From assembly GCF_015667585.1 (NCBI RefSeq), contig NZ_JADPEG010000011.1:62001-126000 (forward strand): a DNA stretch of 64,000 nt, in the 5' to 3' direction. Below, one piece after another: positions 42,837-50,480 of the stretch. Under the pieces are notes generated by a model. It saw only the letters and a program-made list of their open reading frames with translations, did not search any database and was not told where the DNA came from. The DNA is from Clostridium sp. D33t1_170424_F3. Lineage in GTDB: Bacteria > Bacillota > Clostridia > Oscillospirales > Acutalibacteraceae. Made by a program: the position numbers and the translations under genes. Positions within the stretch are counted from its first letter, which is position 1, and each line of letters begins with the position of its first letter.

Positions 42837-44384
42837 ATGGCAACGAAAGAGGCGCAGCGACAATTCATCGAGCGCGTCGGGGCGCTGGCGGCCGCAGACA
42901 TGCGAGCCAGCGGCGTCCTCGCCTCGCTCACCATAGCGCAAGCCATTTTGGAGAGCGGGTGGGGAACCTCCGAGCTCTCCACAAAGGCAAATGCGCTATT
43001 CGGCATCAAGGCAGACGGCCGCTGGCCGGGCCGGGTTTACAGCAAGGAAACAAAGGAGTGCTACGACGGCGTGAGCTACACCACCGTCACGGCCCTTTTC
43101 AGGGCCTACGGCTCGTGGGAGGAGAGCGTCAACGACCATTCTGATTTTCTTGTCGGCAGCGCCCGTTACGCGGCGGTTATCGGCGAGAGAGATTACCGCG
43201 AGGCAGCCGAGGCCATTAAGGCCGCAGGCTACGCCACGGCCCCGGACTATGCCGAAAAACTCGTCTCTCTTATTGAGCGTTACGAGCTTACGGCCTACGA
43301 CGGGACATTATCAAAGGAGGACCATGCAATGAGGCTATATTTGAGCCCATCTAACCAGCCACACAACGTCTATACCGGCGTTAGCACTACCGAAAAGGCG
43401 GAGATGGAGGCAGTTGCAAAGAAAGTAAAGACCATTCTTGACGGGCAGTACGAGGTGGAAACCGTGATGGCGAACCTCAACCTCGGTATCAGCTACGGCG
43501 AGCGGCCGACCGAGTGCAAAAACAAGGGTTGTGACTTCTACCTCGCTATTCATTCCAACGCGGGCGGGGCGGGAGCTGCCGCTGGCGCGGTAGGGTTCTA
43601 TCACCCGAACGGGAAAAACGCCAAGGCCCTCGCTACGGCGCTCGTTAAAGAGCTCGATTTCATCTGCCCGGTCAAGAGCAACCGCAGCTCCTCGGTCGTA
43701 AATGGCATGAATGCCTTTAACGGTCAGGGCTACGGGGAAATCCGCTCCCCGATGCAGCTCGGCGTTCCGTCTGCGCTCATCGAGGTCAACTTTCACGACA
43801 ATTCCACAGTGGCAAAGTGGATTGTGAATAACAAGGACGCTATTGCCGCAGCAATGGTAAAGGCCATTGTGGAAACTTTCGGGATAAAAAAGAAATCCTC
43901 GCCGGGCGGCGCAGCTCCCGAACAGTCAGAAGAAAAGCCGTCCGGCGGCCTTTACTATGTTCAGGCTGGCGCGTTCCGGGAGAGAACGAACGCACTGGCG
44001 CACGCCGCAAAGCTCAAAGCGGCGGGGTTCGACGCTATCCTCAAGACCGCAGACGGCCTCTACAAGGTACAGACCGGGGCGTACTCTGTTAAGGCCAACG
44101 CAGAGGCGCAGGTATCAAAGCTGAAAGCCGCCGGGTTTGACGCCTTTGCGACCGTCAACGGCGGCAGCATAGCGGCGTCCCCGGCACCGCCCGCAAAGAT
44201 AGCGCAGGTCGGCAGTACGGTCCGCCTAAAGAGCGGAGCGAAAACCTACACCGGAGGCAGCCTCGCCGGTTTTGTTTACGAGCGCGACCACATCATCAGC
44301 GAGCTCAAAGGCGACAGAGCGGTAATCACATACGGCGGCGTCACCGTGGCCGCCGTACACGTTTCGGACCTTATTTTGAAATAA
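42837..44384 (+). CDS. Endolysin: glucosaminidase + amidase_3 + SPOR domains
   Basis: 515 aa. Res 5-155: endo-beta-N-acetylglucosaminidase domain (LASLTIAQAILESGWGTSEL, ANALFGIKADGRW). Res 165-345: zinc amidase with CDFYLAIHSNAGG and ALIEVNFHDN (His, Glu ligands). Res 360-440: SPOR domain (YYVQAGAFRERTNALAHAAK) binding peptidoglycan; C-terminal 50 residues an SH3-like fold. Two catalytic activities and a binding domain in one lysin. ATG 42837 with GGAGGCGAGATT. Confidence 0.93.
   Translation: MATKEAQRQFIERVGALAAADMRASGVLASLTIAQAILESGWGTSELSTKANALFGIKADGRWPGRVYSKETKECYDGVSYTTVTALFRAYGSWEESVNDHSDFLVGSARYAAVIGERDYREAAEAIKAAGYATAPDYAEKLVSLIERYELTAYDGTLSKEDHAMRLYLSPSNQPHNVYTGVSTTEKAEMEAVAKKVKTILDGQYEVETVMANLNLGISYGERPTECKNKGCDFYLAIHSNAGGAGAAAGAVGFYHPNGKNAKALATALVKELDFICPVKSNRSSSVVNGMNAFNGQGYGEIRSPMQLGVPSALIEVNFHDNSTVAKWIVNNKDAIAAAMVKAIVETFGIKKKSSPGGAAPEQSEEKPSGGLYYVQAGAFRERTNALAHAAKLKAAGFDAILKTADGLYKVQTGAYSVKANAEAQVSKLKAAGFDAFATVNGGSIAASPAPPAKIAQVGSTVRLKSGAKTYTGGSLAGFVYERDHIISELKGDRAVITYGGVTVAAVHVSDLILK
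43329..44384 (+). CDS. Possible internally started amidase-SPOR lysin
   Basis: ATG 43329, in frame, with AAAGGAGG 8 bases upstream; the product (351 aa) would start MRLYLSPSNQPHNVY, exactly where stand-alone amidase_3 lysins start. Would give a truncated lysin beside the full-length enzyme. Confidence 0.5.
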   Translation: MRLYLSPSNQPHNVYTGVSTTEKAEMEAVAKKVKTILDGQYEVETVMANLNLGISYGERPTECKNKGCDFYLAIHSNAGGAGAAAGAVGFYHPNGKNAKALATALVKELDFICPVKSNRSSSVVNGMNAFNGQGYGEIRSPMQLGVPSALIEVNFHDNSTVAKWIVNNKDAIAAAMVKAIVETFGIKKKSSPGGAAPEQSEEKPSGGLYYVQAGAFRERTNALAHAAKLKAAGFDAILKTADGLYKVQTGAYSVKANAEAQVSKLKAAGFDAFATVNGGSIAASPAPPAKIAQVGSTVRLKSGAKTYTGGSLAGFVYERDHIISELKGDRAVITYGGVTVAAVHVSDLILK

Positions 44385-44402
44385 CAAGAGGAGGAAATCA
44401 TC

Positions 44403-44837
44403 ATGGAAAAAGCCCTTATTATCATCGGCGTTTGCGCCGCCCTCATCATCGGCGCTGGCTATCTCGTTGTCTACGCGAAAAACAAAGGGTTCAACCTCGG
44501 CGGCGCGGTCAAGGCAGCGGACGCCATCACCGGCGCGGTAAACTCCGCGTTCGATACCATCAAGCCGTTTCTCCCAGCGCACCCCGCCGTCTCCATCATT
44601 GAGGCGATTTTAGGGCTCGCTGAAACCGGCGTCAACTCCGCAGAGCGCCTCTACAAAACGGCGACCATCGACGCGGAACAGCGGCAGGCGGAGGCTACCG
44701 ACTTTGTTTTGAATGCCCTCACGGCAGCCGGTGTTGAAGTGACGCCGGAGATTAAAAAGGTCATTGACGGCGCGATTGTTGGCGCTGTCGAGCTGCTCCC
44801 CAAGACCCACGACGAAAACGGCAACATCATCAAGTAG
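44403..44837 (+). CDS. Holin, LLH family
   Basis: 144 aa. N-terminal membrane helix (ALIIIGVCAALIIGAGYLVV), then TGAVNSAFDTIKPFLPAHPA, and amphipathic C-terminal helices as in the LL-H holin family. Permeabilises the membrane for the endolysin. GAGGAGG precedes; terminator follows. Confidence 0.85.
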   Translation: MEKALIIIGVCAALIIGAGYLVVYAKNKGFNLGGAVKAADAITGAVNSAFDTIKPFLPAHPAVSIIEAILGLAETGVNSAERLYKTATIDAEQRQAEATDFVLNALTAAGVEVTPEIKKVIDGAIVGAVELLPKTHDENGNIIK

Positions 44838-44847
44838 ACAGGCACAG

Positions 44848-44888
44848 AAAGAGCCCCTCGAGGAACATCACCTCGAGGGGCTCTTTTT
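44848..44888 (+). terminator. Strong intrinsic terminator, end of late operon
   Basis: AAAGAGCCCCTCGAGG / CCTCGAGGGGCTCTTT, a 16-bp perfect stem, 7-base loop, T-run. It works in both directions and may also end the leftward cluster. Confidence 0.95.
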
Positions 44889-44910
44889 CGTTTTCAGCAA
44901 TGCTTTTTCA

Positions 44911-45069
44911 TCACCGGTTTTGTTCAAATACGTACTCATGGCCGAACTCCTCGGCTATGATTTTATCAACATCTACGACCATTTGAAAAGTATCAACGCC
45001 ACCCAAAGCCTCGGACTGCTTTGCGGATATTACCCTTTCCACCCATTCGGATAATCTTTTTTCCAGCAT
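44911..45069 (-). CDS. Moron cluster: 52-aa hypothetical protein
   Basis: MLEKRLSEWVERVISAKQSE then AGLE-like helical and acidic sequence ending EYVFEQNR. ATG at 45069, with AAAGGTGG upstream. Last gene of the leftward cluster before the terminator at 44848. Too short for ordinary ORF cut-offs; unrecognised. Confidence 0.55.
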   Translation of the reverse strand: MLEKRLSEWVERVISAKQSEALGGVDTFQMVVDVDKIIAEEFGHEYVFEQNR

Positions 45070-45170
45070 TCTCAATTCCACCTTTCACTTTATCCTATTC
45101 GTTTCTATTATACCCCTATTGGGAGCAAAAGCAAGCCATAAATCCAGCGGCGACACAATTCGAGGCACTG

Positions 45171-45563
45171 TCAGGCGGCAAAAAGCGTATCCGCTGTCAG
45201 CCGGGCAGCCCGCAGCCGGAAAGCACAGGCTACAATGTTCAGGCAATCGCCGTCAAGGGAGGACACAATATCCCACGGCGTCAGCCCGGCCTCGCTCCAA
45301 AAGCCGCCGTTGTAGAAGTTTCCCGCGAGCCGGACGATGATTTCCTCACCGGAGGAGAGGACCACATTATCGAGCATTTCAGGGAAGTCAATGCAGCCCG
45401 GCTCAACATACCGCGCCAGACGCGCCCACGCGCCCGTAAGCGCCGTCAAAAGGTAAAGAGAGGCCCCGTAATAGGCTTCAATCTTTCCGTCCTCCTTGAG
45501 CGCGCCAGAGGCCCGCAGCGCGTCCTCAAAACGCTCTTTGTGCATTTCGTCGATGTAGAACAT
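45171..45563 (-). CDS. Moron cluster: DUF6075-like protein
   Basis: 130 aa. FYIDEMHKERFEDALRAS, YYGASLYLLTALTGAWARLA, then IIVRLAGNFYNGG resembles DUF6075 proteins found on Clostridia mobile elements, function unknown. ATG 45563 lies 7 bases after GGAGG. The 100 bases after it hold no gene. Confidence 0.65.
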   Translation of the reverse strand: MFYIDEMHKERFEDALRASGALKEDGKIEAYYGASLYLLTALTGAWARLARYVEPGCIDFPEMLDNVVLSSGEEIIVRLAGNFYNGGFWSEAGLTPWDIVSSLDGDCLNIVACAFRLRAARLTADTLFAA

Positions 45564-45574
45564 AACCATACCTC

Positions 45575-45727
45575 CTATGAAAACAGGGTGCAGAACAGCA
45601 ACAGCACCATCATCATTCCGAAACAGAACGCGCCATCACGCCGCCGCTCGCTTTCTCTCTCGCGGAACCCTTGCATGATGAACCCGAACCCGAATACCGC
45701 CAACAGGATTTGCAGGGACAACAGCAT
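45575..45727 (-). CDS. Moron cluster: 50-aa two-helix membrane protein
   Basis: Starts MLLSLQILLAVFGFGFIMQG, then a charged RERESERRRD loop, then FCFGMMMVLLLFCTLF: a hairpin of two membrane helices. GGGAGG precedes ATG 45727. Small hairpin membrane proteins can be toxins or superinfection-exclusion factors. Confidence 0.6.
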   Translation of the reverse strand: MLLSLQILLAVFGFGFIMQGFRERESERRRDGAFCFGMMMVLLLFCTLFS

Positions 45728-45728
45728 C

Positions 45729-46052
45729 TCAGACCTCCCTCCACGCAGACCAATCGACGCCCTCGTGACAGGCCGGGCAGACTTCCGGCATATCTACACC
45801 CTGATTGCCGGAAAGCTCCGTGTCGCAAAACCCACAGTATGCAATTCCGGTTACTCCTTTTTTCACCGGGAACCGCACGGCCGCTACCTCATAATCCACG
45901 CCCACGCACTCGCCACCGGGAAAACGGTAAATCGGGGCCTCCTCTCCTGCCAAAAGGGGCTGAACGCCGGACAGAACGCCTGCGTATTCCCCGTGCTTAA
46001 TTTGTCTCGGCCATTCAGGGTGAGCCCGCATAATATCATCAATGTACGCCAT
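45729..46052 (-). CDS. Moron cluster: zinc-ribbon protein
   Basis: 107 aa. AYCGFCDTELSG and PEVCPACHEG form a four-cysteine zinc ribbon in the C-terminal half; the N-terminus is unrecognised (IDDIMRAHPEWPRQIKHGEY). Separated by one base from the membrane protein gene. Confidence 0.65.
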   Translation of the reverse strand: MAYIDDIMRAHPEWPRQIKHGEYAGVLSGVQPLLAGEEAPIYRFPGGECVGVDYEVAAVRFPVKKGVTGIAYCGFCDTELSGNQGVDMPEVCPACHEGVDWSAWREV

Positions 46053-46566
46053 CAGTTTTACCCTCCTGTTTCTTTTTTATATGCTCGACCAGTTCGGCCG
46101 GGCTCATTTTATCGAGCTCAATCTCGTACCGCTTTTCGGGGCTCAAGCTCTGCCACCACACCTCGTATTTGTTCCGCTGCAAGTCGGCCTCGCGCCTTAT
46201 CCGCTCGACGGCCTCAAAGGGCGCATACCCCGGAGCGACATACCACTCCACCTCGCCCTCCGGGGAGATATGCGCGACCATCTTGTAGTCGCCGCCCTCC
46301 ATCACGGCCTTGTTGCAGACCGTGATACCGTTCCCGAGACAGCCCATAAAGAGCTCAAACTTTTTCGCCGCACGGGCTGAAATCGCCTTTTGAAGCCGGG
46401 CGTGTATTTTTACCAACTCCGGCCCACCGATTGAGCGGCCACGCTCGAGCTCCGTCAGGTTTTTCGTCGTATACGGATATGAATGCTCGAAATTGTCGTT
46501 GTCATAGTCGATAATTACAGAGCCATATTCGTCCACATACGCGACGTACTCCTTTTCAACAGCCAT
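46039..46566 (-). CDS. Moron cluster: hypothetical protein
   Basis: 175 aa. N-terminal VEKEYVAYVDEYGSVIIDYD; C-terminal LSPEKRYEIELDKMSPAELV. Unrecognised, probably a two-part helical protein. ATG 46566 (not GTG 46569), AAAGGAG upstream. Overlaps both neighbours. Confidence 0.6.
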   Translation of the reverse strand: MAVEKEYVAYVDEYGSVIIDYDNDNFEHSYPYTTKNLTELERGRSIGGPELVKIHARLQKAISARAAKKFELFMGCLGNGITVCNKAVMEGGDYKMVAHISPEGEVEWYVAPGYAPFEAVERIRREADLQRNKYEVWWQSLSPEKRYEIELDKMSPAELVEHIKKKQEGKTDGVH

Positions 46567-47011
46567 CACTCCAACTCCTTTCCCCGAGGCTCGTTTCGAG
46601 CCCTGTTACCATTGTGAATATCCGGCGGAGGTCCTCGGCGTAAACACCCTTGTACTCGGCGACCTCCTCGGTCTTTTCCCCGGACCACGCCAACGTCTTT
46701 TTATTCAGGCGGCCGGGGAAGTAGTATAAGAACCGCATTATGTAGGTGTCGGTTACTTCATCGAGCGTTATAAACAGCCGGTTCGCCTTGCTTTTGTTTT
46801 TTACCAGCGTCATTCGGAGCGTGTTCCCGTCGGCCAAAAAGTTTTTTGAGCCGGTCATTGCAGAGAACCGGTTCCCGCCGAGCTGCCCCAAAATCACATC
46901 GGCCACGCGAGGAGGGACGGAGCCCTCGCACCGGTCACGGAAATCCGTGGCCTCGCGCTCCCGGCCAGCCATGCACAAGGTCAGGTAAACATCTCGTTCC
47001 CGTTCGGTCAT
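46556..47011 (-). CDS. Moron cluster: hypothetical protein
   Basis: 151 aa. RLFITLDEVTDTYIMRFLYY and EDLRRIFTMVTGLETSL. Basic-acidic mix without a recognised domain; fits a small DNA- or RNA-associated protein but nothing more can be said. Overlaps neighbours by 4-11 bases. Confidence 0.6.
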   Translation of the reverse strand: MTERERDVYLTLCMAGREREATDFRDRCEGSVPPRVADVILGQLGGNRFSAMTGSKNFLADGNTLRMTLVKNKSKANRLFITLDEVTDTYIMRFLYYFPGRLNKKTLAWSGEKTEEVAEYKGVYAEDLRRIFTMVTGLETSLGERSWSDGC

Positions 47012-47217
47012 TCCTCGTCGCCCTCCTCGCAGCCGTCCTCCTCGAAATCACGCTCGGTAATCGAGCCGTAGGTATAGCCACGGTCGTTACGGAGAAACAC
47101 CGGGAGCTCCTCGTCGAAGTCTTGCAGGAAAGCAATCAGCTCCCCGACAGTCAGCGTCCGGCCACACTGGTCCGGGCTGTACCCGTTCCTTTTCCCCTCG
47201 ATATACAGTGCTTTCAT
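47008..47217 (-). CDS. Moron cluster: small acidic protein
   Basis: 69 aa. GRTLTVGELIAFLQDFDEEL then PVFLRNDRGYTYGSI is a pattern common in small Firmicute phage and ICE proteins; C-terminus very acidic (ERDFEEDGCEEGDEE). Function unknown. Confidence 0.65.
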   Translation of the reverse strand: MKALYIEGKRNGYSPDQCGRTLTVGELIAFLQDFDEELPVFLRNDRGYTYGSITERDFEEDGCEEGDEE

Positions 47218-47218
47218 T

Positions 47219-47548
47219 TTACGCAGCCCCTTTCATAGCTTTTTCCAACCACAGCGCCACCGGGTCCGTAATCACGACGAGAACATAATCCCTGCGGTAA
47301 TGCGGCTTTCTGTGCTCCTTTTCGGAAAACCAAACCGGGCGAATAACGCGGGCCTCTGCGTATCCACGCCTCGCCCACGCGCAGAGCCGGGCGGCCTCCT
47401 CCTCGAGAGTTTTCGGCCATTGGTGATTGTTCAGGCGATAGAGCCGGAATGTGTAGCCGTAATCCTCCATATTTTCAGCCTGCTCGTCGATTGAGGCCGG
47501 AGCAATCCGGCGGCATTCTATCATTTCAGAAACATACTTTGGCAACAT
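47219..47548 (-). CDS. Moron cluster: hypothetical protein
   Basis: 109 aa. KYVSEMIECRRIAPASIDEQ start; YRRDYVLVVITDPVALWLEK C-terminus. Aromatic-rich, unrecognised. Confidence 0.55.
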   Translation of the reverse strand: MLPKYVSEMIECRRIAPASIDEQAENMEDYGYTFRLYRLNNHQWPKTLEEEAARLCAWARRGYAEARVIRPVWFSEKEHRKPHYRRDYVLVVITDPVALWLEKAMKGAA

Positions 47549-47560
47549 AACGGAACCTCC

Positions 47561-47752
47561 TCACGCCCGCCCGGAGGCGGTCAACCATTCATCACGAGCC
47601 CGGCGGCAATCATCGAGGGACAGCCGCACGCAGGAGAAAAGCTCTCCATCAGAGGCCCGGTAATCGTACTGGCAACGACGCTTTCGCGTCACGCGGTCCT
47701 TGTAGTATTCGTGCTGCTCCTCTCCGGGCAGCAGGCTTTTAGGGTTCAGCAT
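47561..47752 (-). CDS. Moron cluster: small basic protein
   Basis: 63 aa, basic (RVTRKRRCQYDYRASDG). ATG 47752 chosen, since AAAGGAGGTGCC stands upstream; a longer in-frame start at 47776 lacks one. Overlaps the next upstream gene by 7 bases. Unrecognised. Confidence 0.55.
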   Translation of the reverse strand: MLNPKSLLPGEEQHEYYKDRVTRKRRCQYDYRASDGELFSCVRLSLDDCRRARDEWLTASGRA

Positions 47753-48648
47753 ACCTCGGCACCTCCTTTCTTCCAAGCCTCTTGTGGAGCCCGGATAAAT
47801 CGTCCGTCCTCACCACGGACGCCGTTCTCATACTTCTCGCGGAGGTCCTCACGGACCACGGAGCCGTCCGGCCGATACCCGGCCGCGAGGAGGAGCTCGG
47901 TACACCTATCAGCCCCGCCGCTCATTGCCTCGCGTTCGCTCATGTTAAGCCAGTTGATGAATAGCGACGGCGCGCCAGCCGCAATATTTAGCTCAAGATT
48001 TCTCTGGTACATTCCTTTGTATTCTTTCATTTCTCCCTCCTTTTTCTCCTCCGGCTCCACGGCGGGCTCGGCGGCGGCCTCGGCCTTGCGCGCAAACTCT
48101 AATGTTCCGGGTATATCGGCGCGGGCAATCGACCAATATTCTTCATCGCTCTGCAAATCCTCGAACGCTATCTCGGTTTCCCCGTCCTCTGGCTTTCCGT
48201 TCCAGCCATCGAGGCGGTAGTTGTCAATCAGGCCGTTTTCATCATACGTCACAAAGATTTTCACGGCCCCGCGCTCATTCTCCCAAAAATCGAACCCGGC
48301 GCAGGTGCTTATCACGATTGCGTCCGTCGCGGCCTGTTTCGGGGCCTCCTTTAGGTTTATTTCTTCAAGGGAGGAGATAACAAACTCGACGCCATATTTC
48401 GGATAAAGAACCGCGCTTGTGTCCTCGTCACAGAACATTTTCTGCGTCTTGTCGCTCCTATCACGGTTCACGGGGACCATACGAGTAACGGAGTTTCCCA
48501 TATAGTCTTTTTCTGTAACCTCTCCGTACCAATCAACCACGCCCCACCCGGCCCCGGTTGCGTACCGGTACGCTTCACCTTTACCGCCCATGCGGCACAC
48601 TGGAACGCTCACAACATCGGTAACAATGTATCTCGTCTCGCTTTTCAT
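47746..48648 (-). CDS. Moron cluster: first gene, two-part hypothetical protein
   Basis: 300 aa. N-terminal part (YIVTDVVSVPVCRMGGKGEA, VKIFVTYDENGLIDNYRLDG) and C-terminal part are joined by an Ala/Glu-rich linker near res 185-206. The C-terminal part starts MKEYKGMYQRNLELNIAAG at an in-frame ATG (48030) with AAAGGAGGGAGAA before it, so it may also be made alone (94 aa). ATG 48648 follows GAGGAGG. First gene after the promoter at 48766-48794. Confidence 0.6.
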   Translation of the reverse strand: MKSETRYIVTDVVSVPVCRMGGKGEAYRYATGAGWGVVDWYGEVTEKDYMGNSVTRMVPVNRDRSDKTQKMFCDEDTSAVLYPKYGVEFVISSLEEINLKEAPKQAATDAIVISTCAGFDFWENERGAVKIFVTYDENGLIDNYRLDGWNGKPEDGETEIAFEDLQSDEEYWSIARADIPGTLEFARKAEAAAEPAVEPEEKKEGEMKEYKGMYQRNLELNIAAGAPSLFINWLNMSEREAMSGGADRCTELLLAAGYRPDGSVVREDLREKYENGVRGEDGRFIRAPQEAWKKGGAEVC

Positions 48649-48765
48649 TCCCAAGCCTCCTCGCCTCTAATTGGGACTAAAACATTTTGCAATGCCTCGA
48701 AATGGAGCATTTCAGATTAAAAAAATATTGCTACTTTTCAAGGCCCGCTTGCTTTTTGTACCCTC

Positions 48766-48794
48766 ATTATAGCCCCGCAAAGGGGCAATGTCAA
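48766..48794 (-). promoter_or_regulatory. Perfect-consensus sigma-A promoter of the leftward cluster, with inverted repeat in spacer
   Basis: On the minus strand TTGACA (48794-48789), 17-base spacer, TATAAT (48771-48766). The spacer contains GCCCC-TTTGC-GGGGC, an inverted repeat suited to repressor binding. The surrounding 48655-48883 is otherwise AT-rich and non-coding. Confidence 0.9.
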
Positions 48795-48844
48795 GTATTT
48801 TACCAAAATATTTTTGAAAAATGTTTCGTTTATCGTCATTGCGA

Positions 48845-48878
48845 CGAAAAAAGAGGCGCAGGCCCTATAACCTGCGCC
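48845..48878 (-). terminator. Terminator of the HigBA operon
   Basis: GGCGCAGG / CCTGCGCC stem, 8-base loop, followed on the minus strand by TCTTTTTTC; lies 6 bases after the antitoxin stop. Confidence 0.85.
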
Positions 48879-48883
48879 ATTCT

Positions 48884-49174
48884 TTACCGAGTGCTCTGCG
48901 GGGCCCGAAACTCAACATGTAGCTCCATTCCAAGCCCTTTTGCAACACGCGCGAGAAGTTCAATGGAGGGGTTGTAGCTGCCGCTTTCGAGGCGGCTTAT
49001 ATTGCTGCGTTGCAGCCCGGTCCGCGCCGCAAGCTCCTCTTGCGTTAGGCCCTGTTCGCTGCGGGCCTTTATGATTTGCGAGATAACCTCATACTGTGGC
49101 CGGAGGGCCTCAAACTCGGCTTTTGTTTCTGGGTCTTTCAGAAACTTGGCCTCGACATCTTTCCAATTTCTCAT
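48884..49174 (-). CDS. higA: HigA-type antitoxin, XRE-family HTH
   Basis: 96 aa. HTH GLTQEELAARTGLQRSNISR with LESGSYNPSIELLARVAKGL is classical Cro/CI-type. Binds the toxin and represses the operon. Toxin gene lies upstream (toxin-first order typical of HigBA), overlap 4 bases. Confidence 0.9.
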   Translation of the reverse strand: MRNWKDVEAKFLKDPETKAEFEALRPQYEVISQIIKARSEQGLTQEELAARTGLQRSNISRLESGSYNPSIELLARVAKGLGMELHVEFRAPQSTR

Positions 49175-49536
49175 TTGCTATCGCACCTCCTTAAATAATC
49201 CTGCATATAGCGGAGCGCCGTATCGAGCTCACGCGGCGGGGTTTTGTTTGTCTTTTTCACAAAGCCATGCAGCAACACGAACGTATTTCCGACCGGCAGG
49301 AAGTAGAATATCCGGGATATGTCGTTGCCTTGCTGGACCCGGAGCTCAAACAACCCCTTGTATTTTTCTCCCTGAATGCTTTTTGCATACGGCTCGCGCA
49401 AGCCGGTCCCGTGCTCTGCGAGGAGGCGAACCTCCCATAAAGCCTTTGCGCGTTGTTTCGGCGACAGGGTGGATATAAACTCCTCCACCGGCACCTCGCC
49501 GCTCTCTTTCTCGTAATATATTACGTCCCATTCCAT
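49171..49536 (-). CDS. higB: HigB/RelE-type toxin (phage Gp49-like)
   Basis: 121 aa. RelE-fold: EVPVEEFISTLSPKQRAKAL, EPYAKSIQGEKYKGLFELRV, ISRIFYFLPVGNTFVLLHGF with KKTNKTPPRELDTAL is the Gp49/HigB toxin pattern of ribosome-dependent mRNases. Adjacent antitoxin supports it. Phage-borne; addiction or abortive-infection role is likely. Confidence 0.9.
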   Translation of the reverse strand: MEWDVIYYEKESGEVPVEEFISTLSPKQRAKALWEVRLLAEHGTGLREPYAKSIQGEKYKGLFELRVQQGNDISRIFYFLPVGNTFVLLHGFVKKTNKTPPRELDTALRYMQDYLRRCDSK

Positions 49537-49553
49537 CTCTTTATCCCTCCGTC

Positions 49554-49586
49554 ACCATAATAGTATCATATATGATACATAAAAGC
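49554..49586 (-). promoter_or_regulatory. higBA promoter/operator palindrome
   Basis: Perfect 16-bp palindrome GTATCATATATGATAC at 49563-49578, 27 bases before the higB start. On the minus strand TTGCTT, 17 bases, TACTAT bracket it, so the palindrome sits inside the promoter and is a natural HigA operator. Confidence 0.75.
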
Positions 49587-49849
49587 AAGTCGTTTCAGAA
49601 AATTATTTTTCAATCCATTTGCGGAGATTTCCGGCCTTTTGCGGGCCGGATTAAAACGAGGCAAAAACATCAAAAATCGAGCAGAAAAGCGCGGGCCCCA
49701 CGCTTTGAAAAATCAGTTTACGACGGCAGAAACCTCGCACACAGGAAGTTACCGCCGCCGCAAACCGACGTTATAACGCCTTTCGGCGGATAACCGCACA
49801 CGAAAAGACGCACATTACACTACACTACATAACAGTAGAGTACAGAACA

Positions 49850-49869
49850 GAGATATGTAAACATATCTC
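49850..49869. other. Perfect 20-bp palindrome downstream of the lipoprotein gene
   Basis: GAGATATGT-AA-ACATATCTC. No T-run on either strand, so not a typical terminator; could be an operator or RNA 3'-end structure. 49587-49849 otherwise shows no gene; it includes TTACACTAC at 49815, a motif found inverted at 50481 upstream of the same gene. Confidence 0.5.
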
Positions 49870-49884
49870 TTGAGCGAGAGGGGA

Positions 49885-50460
49885 TTATCCCGCGCTCATA
49901 TCAATCCATGAGAAAAGAGTATTTTCTTGATACGCAGCCTCGAGAGCGTCCTCGTAGATTTCGCTTTTGCTCCGCAGAACCGACAGCATGGAATTGAGCT
50001 CCCCGTCCTTTTTTGTCACAAGCAGCGTGGCGACGCTCTCATCGTCAACTATCAGGGAGAAGCCGCAGGAGTTGCTATCGCCGGAGGGAGGGGAGCCCAT
50101 TTCATCAGACGAGAACACAACATCGGCCATTCCGGCCGCCGCCTCAATAAAGCTGCCGGAGAGCTCATCGGCGCTTTTCCCATCAAGGGAGGCGAGGACA
50201 AAGACGGTCATTGACCGGCGTTCTCCCTGCGCCGAGAGCTTGACCTCGATTTCTGGCCATTTTTCCACGAGGCCGTCGTACAGTTCGCCCTCTGTCAGAT
50301 ATTCAGACGGCGTTTGAGAGGGGGACGCGCTTTCCTCCACGGACGGAGCCGGGGTGGAGGAGCCGGGCGGCGGCGCGCTCGAGCTTTCCCCGTGCTGCGG
50401 GCTCGCGCAACCCGTGAGCAGCAGTATCAGCACAGCCGCCATGACACATAGTTTTTTCAT
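49885..50460 (-). CDS. Phage-encoded lipoprotein
   Basis: 191 aa. Signal peptide KKLCVMAAVLILLLTGC with lipobox LLTGC (Cys 18); then a Ser/Pro-rich linker (res 25-50) and a folded domain of about 130 residues, unrecognised. Exposed on the cell surface in the lysogen; prophage lipoproteins often block superinfection. Last phage gene before cotJC sequence. Two copies of TTACACTAC-like repeats frame it. Confidence 0.75.
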   Translation of the reverse strand: MKKLCVMAAVLILLLTGCASPQHGESSSAPPPGSSTPAPSVEESASPSQTPSEYLTEGELYDGLVEKWPEIEVKLSAQGERRSMTVFVLASLDGKSADELSGSFIEAAAGMADVVFSSDEMGSPPSGDSNSCGFSLIVDDESVATLLVTKKDGELNSMLSVLRSKSEIYEDALEAAYQENTLFSWIDMSAG

Positions 50461-50480
50461 AAAATCAGCCCTTTCTTGGT

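Noticed and set aside
45021-46325. 434-aa plus-strand open frame across the moron cluster
   Set aside because: Arg/Pro/His-rich shadow; minus-strand genes have ribosome sites, operon spacing and a promoter.
49572-49793. 73-aa plus-strand frame upstream of higB
   Set aside because: Starts inside the operator palindrome, no ribosome site, basic low-complexity sequence.
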